From Pyricularia pennisetigena (taxonomy: Eukaryota > Ascomycota > Sordariomycetes > Magnaporthales > Pyriculariaceae): a DNA stretch of 64,000 nt. Each line of letters starts with the position of its first letter. Position 1 is the stretch's first letter. Under the pieces are notes generated by a model. The model was not told where the DNA came from and made no database searches. It saw only the letters and a program-made list of their open reading frames with translations. Both the position numbers and the translations under genes were made by a program. Positions 59,467 through 64,000 of this stretch are shown here, piece after piece. The DNA lies in the NCBI RefSeq assembly GCF_004337985.1, contig NC_043742.1, positions 6,342,389 through 6,406,388 of the forward strand, written 5' to 3'.

Positions 59467-60755
59467 CTAAGCCGTCTCTGCCGCTGCGACATGTTGTTGT
59501 ACGCGCTGACTCAAAGCGGCATTGTGGCTGCTGCTGGCCCCATCGGATGCGGCTTTGGCACTCGCTAGAATCTTGACCTCTGTCGAGTCGAGGCAGGGCG
59601 AGGCTGCACTCTCACCCATCCCAGGGCTCGGGAGGGTGCCGTCAGGGAAGAAAGTCTTACGGGCACCGCGGTTAGGGCCTCTGCCGGTGGGGTCACTCAT
59701 GACGACCGCTTCATCATCCTCGCTCCAGGGATGTAGACCGTGACCTTTTGCTCGCCATCCAGGGCTGGGTGGGAGGACCACTGGACTTGTCAGCCTCTCT
59801 TCCCCATCCTCTTCGACACCCTCAGCAATTGAGAGCAGGGAAACGGATACGTCGGAGTGACCCGAGCTTCTGGGAATCGTATCCAATCGCCGTGACGAGC
59901 GAGTAGTGACGGGGCCAGCGGCGGGTGATCCGCTCACAAACTCGCCGACGATATCATTGGTCCTACTTCTTGGCAGGCCGAGGACGGCAGACGGGGGCAC
60001 GCCCTCTATCTCGGTCTCGTCTTCCTCCAAGTCCTCCTCGACCTTGTGGATGAGCTCGCTAATCTCGTCAAGGCGCGATGGGAACTTCTCCAGGGCCGGA
60101 TCTGCCAATTCGTACGTGTCCGGCTCGTGGTCGAAACCGACCTGCGAAGTTTGGCGCGGGCTTGTGTGCGAGTAGACGCCGCTTCCGCTCGCAAGGCTCT
60201 GATCATCTGGCACAAGGCACTCGTGTGCAAATAATGGGATGCGGTCCTGTGGTGCGTCCCAGTCCTGGCTGTTTGACTTGCCTTTGGACCTCCTTACGAA
60301 GGGATCGACGTTGAGCCAGTCCGAAGATGCACCATGGCCAACGCCGTCGGACGATCTCTTAGGTGTAGCTGAAGACGGCGACTGCTGGGTGATGGTGGGT
60401 ACTCGTGGGACATTGAGGGAGTTGTTGCGAAAGCCCTTATAATCGACAACTGTGTAGACCTTGTTAGTGGCATGTCTTGTACACCATTCCTCGTGGCTTA
60501 GAGAGATGACGCACCGGACTCCGACTTGTCATCTAGAAACCAATCTCCATGGGCCATTTTGAACTTGTAATGAATCTCTGCGCCTGGACTGGAGAGAAGT
60601 CGTTTCTTGAATAGATGCTTGCCATCTTCACCGACAGAGACCTCCATTTCCTCGAGTTGCCACGGAGGGTCTGAATATGTACCTGCTATGTACAGGGGTG
60701 GTTGAACACCGTCTTTGCTGAATGTAATGATAACAGGAACCTTGGCTGGTGTCAT
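59467..60755 (-). CDS. AMPK-type glycogen-binding (CBM48-like) domain protein
   Basis: Exon 1 60515-60755, intron 60450-60514 (65 bp, GTGCGT...CACAG), exon 2 59467-60449; 407 residues. Residues about 6-85 form an E-set AMPK1_CBM fold: PVIITFSKDGVQPPLYIAGT, DPPWQ, and HYKFKMAHGDWFLDD, continuing over the intron to VVDYKGFRNNSL. The remaining 320 residues are Ser/Pro/Asp-rich and probably disordered, with one short charged helix (LDEISELIHKVEEDLEED). No kinase or SNF1 beta-subunit C-terminal (ASC) domain is present, so it is not the AMPK beta subunit. Similar fungal proteins exist without an assigned role. A part in glycogen or carbohydrate signalling is inference. Confidence 0.8.
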
Positions 60756-62529
60756 TGTGCCGAACAGCTTCAGAGTAAGGTCGGTAGCTTTGGGGGCCTT
60801 GGGAGATTTATTGTTGATGCAAAAGACAGGCCCAAGCTACAAAAGATGCAAGGGTTTTCTAGAAGCGGTCAATCGTGTGGAGAACAGACGGGAAAACAGA
60901 AAAGCAAGTCGTTGAATAACGTAAAGAAAACGAATTTTTAGGGATTTTGGGAGCAAGAGAGGCGGCACGAGTGACGTGTGAGGGGGAACACGTGTGATTC
61001 GCGACAATGCAGGCAGGTAGGCTGTCAATCAATCCAGTCTAGGATCAAGATCTAGAACTACCATTAGGTTGGACGCCTCTTCTTCTGGTGGTGTCAATTG
61101 AGGGGATTTAGATTCGATTTAGCGTGGGCTGGGGATCATCTGATATAGAGCTGCAGACGGAAACGGAAAGAGCGCATGGATGGCAGCCTAAAGGGACGAT
61201 TCAGTTGGTTGGGCTCGATCCGTTAATAATGGGTTGGGCAAAGAGTGATAAAAAGCCGAAGGCGTCCTGCGTATAATTGACGAGTAGTTATATGAAGTCG
61301 GCAAGGTAAAGTATGGTAAAGTTGTCGGTACTGTAATATGTAGCTATGAGTACCTTCCATGATGAATGCTATTTTGGGCACAGACAAGGTACCTTAGGTA
61401 ATGCAAACTTCTTGCTGTATCTTGTAACATGTCATTCAGTCGGCTGTCGTTTCGAGCTCGTCGTCAGCGGCCACAAGGTGATCTGGCCCACAAATTTCAA
61501 AGACATTCAATTCACTTCACCATGGGAAAGAACAAAGCGGTTTGACAATGGAAATGAATGGACACAGCCCCTAGACTAGACTACTGCTAGAACGTCAGGA
61601 AGGAACATGGGCTGTCACCGCATGTCGGCATTGACATCCACCGCCACCTTGAGCTACCCCTCAGCCCCCCCAAAAGCTTCGAGGCAACCATCGTCTGCTT
61701 TCTCATGGTGGTCTGATGTCATCCAACGCGTTTAGCCCGAGTCTGGCTTTTGTCGAATGAGACGTTGTGGATGCCCCTAACGCGCCGATAGCCTGGTCGA
61801 TCCAGTTACGAATTGCATGACCTAAACAAGCAAGACAAAGTTGAAGTACGGAGTGATTACTGACAGTTACAGCACCTAACCCAACTGAGGTGAGGCAGCC
61901 AATCTCTAGCGTTTATGTCTTGGAGATCTGCTGTGCTTGTTCTAGTTGAGCATGTCGGCATTGCCTAGGTCAATTTTGAGGCTGCGAGTAATGAGTAGCA
62001 AGACAAAGTCATGCACTAGTTCAATTTGAACATGGGGAGGAGCCGAGATCGTCAATCACCAAAACGAATTCCGTTCCGCAGATAAAACGAACCAGCTCAA
62101 CTGGAAAGAAACCTGAAAGCTCCTCCCAGAGCTCAGTCAAAGATGGAAATGCAGGGGGAATACCATAGTAGATGCAACACCGCCCCACTCACCCTCCAGT
62201 CCCCATGCGGGGATCCTTGAGCTACAGCGGGCCGCCATTGGAGCCCAATCCCGGAAAGGTCGTCGGCATCCACTTCCGGTGAAAACAATGGGGCCATGAG
62301 AAATAATTTTGCGAACGAGCTTTCGTGAGAAGCTTGCCACTGTAGTCTAGAAATTTAATGAATGCATCCCATCTAGGCGCAGCTTTACGCATCAAGCCTG
62401 CCCATCACACAACGAACGGTCGCCGACGCCTATAGAGTTTTTTTTTTTTTTTTTTTTGTTCGAGATTAATCGGTCTTTCCTCGATAGCAGGCTCAGCGGC
62501 AGCCGCGCCCCAGAGACACGGCTTCTGCC
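60756..62529. other. Intergenic between divergent genes, 1.8 kb
   Basis: Promoters of the glycogen-binding-domain gene and MRH4. A T20 run lies at 62438-62457, about 70 bp before the MRH4 ATG. No ORF or repeat of note. Confidence 0.6.
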
Positions 62530-64000
62530 ATGCTCAGATCTTCCCTGGGCTCCGTATGCCTGGCATGCCGCATATCAGGCAATGCCGGCGCGGCTCCCAG
62601 AGCTGCAGCCCACAGACCACACCTCTCTACCGCTATGCGAAGCTCTACAACACAACTGCAGTCTTTGCTTTCCTTCTCCACGAGTAATACGCGACAATCT
62701 ACGCGCCGAGAGCGGGCGCCGTCCCGCATGGTCCTCTCCGACCGCGTCGGCCGCTCAACAGCTAGAGATGGTGACAAGAAGCCCAGACGGCGGGTTGATG
62801 GCCCGTTTGCTGGAATGAATCGCACAGTCGTCAACTTTGACCCCGAGACGAGGTCGAAACTGGCAAGAGACAACAACAGGAGTAGCAAGCACGGCAAGGA
62901 AGGAGGCAAGAAACTGGGCCGCGACGGCAAGGGCTTCAAGGCACTCAATATGCAGCGCAGCTTGGCCAACATTGGCTACGGACACAGGACAACCATCAAG
63001 GCCAAGATGCAGGAGGTCGATTCCTTCGATCAGTTCGATTTGCTTCCACAGGTCAAGGATGCTGTGCTCAACGAAGCCTTGAAGGGAATGGTCGATATCA
63101 AACCAACTCCCGTGCAGCGTCTGGCCATACCTGCTCTTCTGGGCCAGACCACGGGTGCTCGCGCACGCTGGAGGACAAAATCAAAGCCGACCGGCTCTAG
63201 TAGCGATGCCACTTCTCCTGATGCCCCTCCTCCGCCCCGTGAGGAGTTTTTGCTCGCTGCTGAGACAGGCTCTGGAAAGACGCTGGCCTACCTCATCCCG
63301 GCCTTTAACGCGCTCAAAGAAGCCGAGACTAGTGACCCCGACATAATTGCGTACAACCAGCGACGTGCTGAGGAACGAGCGCTGCTGGCCAAGAACCCTG
63401 GGTCCAAGATCAAGACCCGCCCGGAACCTCATCCCACCATGTCCCGGCCCCGCGTTGTGATTCTGGTGCCGACGGCCGAGCTCGTCGACCAGGTTGGCCG
63501 CGTCGCCAAATCTATATCACACGTCGCAAAGGCGCGCACGCGTATGATCTCGGCCAACATGTCAGCCACGGTGATAGAGAACGACGTTTTCTCCCCGGCA
63601 GGCATCGATATTCTCATTTCGACGCCGCATCTCCTCGCCTCCATTGCAGAGTCACACCCAAACATCCTTTCTCGTGTCTCGCATCTCGTGATCGATGAGG
63701 CAGACTCGCTGCTTGACCGCAGCTTCAGCGAAGTCACGACGCCAATTATCGATCGCGCCCTGCCGTCTGTCCGCCAACTCGTGCTCTGTTCCGCGACGAT
63801 CCCACGGCGCCTGGACAACTACCTGGCCTCTCGCTTCCCCAATATGCGGCGAATCACCACACCTAACCTGCACGCCATCCCCCGTCGCGTTCAACTCGGC
63901 GTCATCGACGTAGCACGTGACCCGTACCGCGGCAACAAGAACATTGCATGTGCCGATGCCATTTGGTCCATAGGCAAGGAAGCTGGTCGTCACGAAGGTC
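62530..64000 (+). CDS. MRH4: Mitochondrial DEAD-box RNA helicase MRH4, N-terminal part (runs off right edge)
   Basis: One open exon of 490 codons to the window end; the family is about 600-650 residues, so helicase domain 2 is mostly missing. The N-terminus (MLRSSLGSVCLACRISGNAG) is basic and Ala/Ser-rich, a likely mitochondrial presequence. Motifs: Q-motif-like KPTPVQRLAIPALL, Walker A AETGSGKT (244-251), PTAELVDQ (Ia), STPHLL (Ib), DEAD followed by S (389-392) and CSAT (III). The substitution PTAEL for PTREL, and a polar insert between the Q motif and Walker A, are as I recall for MRH4. In yeast MRH4 acts in assembly of the large mitochondrial ribosomal subunit. ATG 62530 is chosen because it starts the presequence; an upstream in-frame codon is unlikely. 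Confidence 0.93.
   Translation, partial: MLRSSLGSVCLACRISGNAGAAPRAAAHRPHLSTAMRSSTTQLQSLLSFSTSNTRQSTRRERAPSRMVLSDRVGRSTARDGDKKPRRRVDGPFAGMNRTVVNFDPETRSKLARDNNRSSKHGKEGGKKLGRDGKGFKALNMQRSLANIGYGHRTTIKAKMQEVDSFDQFDLLPQVKDAVLNEALKGMVDIKPTPVQRLAIPALLGQTTGARARWRTKSKPTGSSSDATSPDAPPPPREEFLLAAETGSGKTLAYLIPAFNALKEAETSDPDIIAYNQRRAEERALLAKNPGSKIKTRPEPHPTMSRPRVVILVPTAELVDQVGRVAKSISHVAKARTRMISANMSATVIENDVFSPAGIDILISTPHLLASIAESHPNILSRVSHLVIDEADSLLDRSFSEVTTPIIDRALPSVRQLVLCSATIPRRLDNYLASRFPNMRRITTPNLHAIPRRVQLGVIDVARDPYRGNKNIACADAIWSIGKEAGRHEG

Overview
The window is nuclear DNA from a filamentous ascomycete. Genes carry short introns (about 60-210 bp) with GTRNGT-type donors, CTNAC-like branch sites and YAG acceptors, and intergenic spacers run from a few hundred bases to about 4 kb. 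The protein set (VPS35, Rieske protein, DDB1, Nup170, ADA2, ERG28, a CBM18 chitin deacetylase, a rhodopsin-domain membrane protein, DUF5672 proteins) fits Sordariomycetes. The style of the small secreted proteins and of the decayed orphan gene suggests Magnaporthales or a relative, but that is inference only.

Layout. 1-1721: the start of VPS35, running off the left edge. 4.8-7.8 kb: two convergent genes for secreted, asparagine-rich low-complexity proteins. 11.7-22.7 kb: three minus-strand housekeeping genes (RIP1, DDB1, NUP170). 23.5-29.7 kb: a compact housekeeping block of two head-to-head pairs, IFA38/ERG28 (ER lipid synthesis) and GAL7/ADA2. 30.3-31.2 kb: a secreted CAP/PR-1-like protein. 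31.2-38.8 kb: a gene-poor accessory stretch with one small secreted cysteine protein, two decayed coding regions, a strongly AT-rich block that looks RIP-mutated, and a degenerate 5S rRNA-like sequence. 38.8-46.4 kb: a seven-helix rhodopsin-domain protein, a single-pass protein with a duplicated cysteine module, and an amino-acid permease. 46.4-52.6 kb: a probable kexin-processed secreted precursor and a head-to-head pair of DUF5672 type II membrane proteins. 55.0-58.1 kb: a chitin/polysaccharide deacetylase with three CBM18-like modules. 59.5-60.8 kb: a protein with an AMPK-type glycogen-binding fold. 62.5 kb to the end: the mitochondrial DEAD-box helicase MRH4, running off the right edge.

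The housekeeping genes are separate cellular functions, not one pathway. The accessory genes share a theme: at least five encode secreted proteins (N-rich pair, CAP protein, small cysteine protein, dibasic precursor, chitin deacetylase) and three more encode membrane proteins that may face the cell surface or Golgi lumen. Exon boundaries were read by eye from splice signals and reading-frame continuity. No CRISPR, tRNA gene, intact transposon or bacterial-type operon was seen. The most novel objects are the dibasic-rich precursor at 46.4 kb, the duplicated-cysteine single-pass protein at 40.6-42.2 kb, the asparagine-rich secreted pair, and the decaying island around 35-38 kb.
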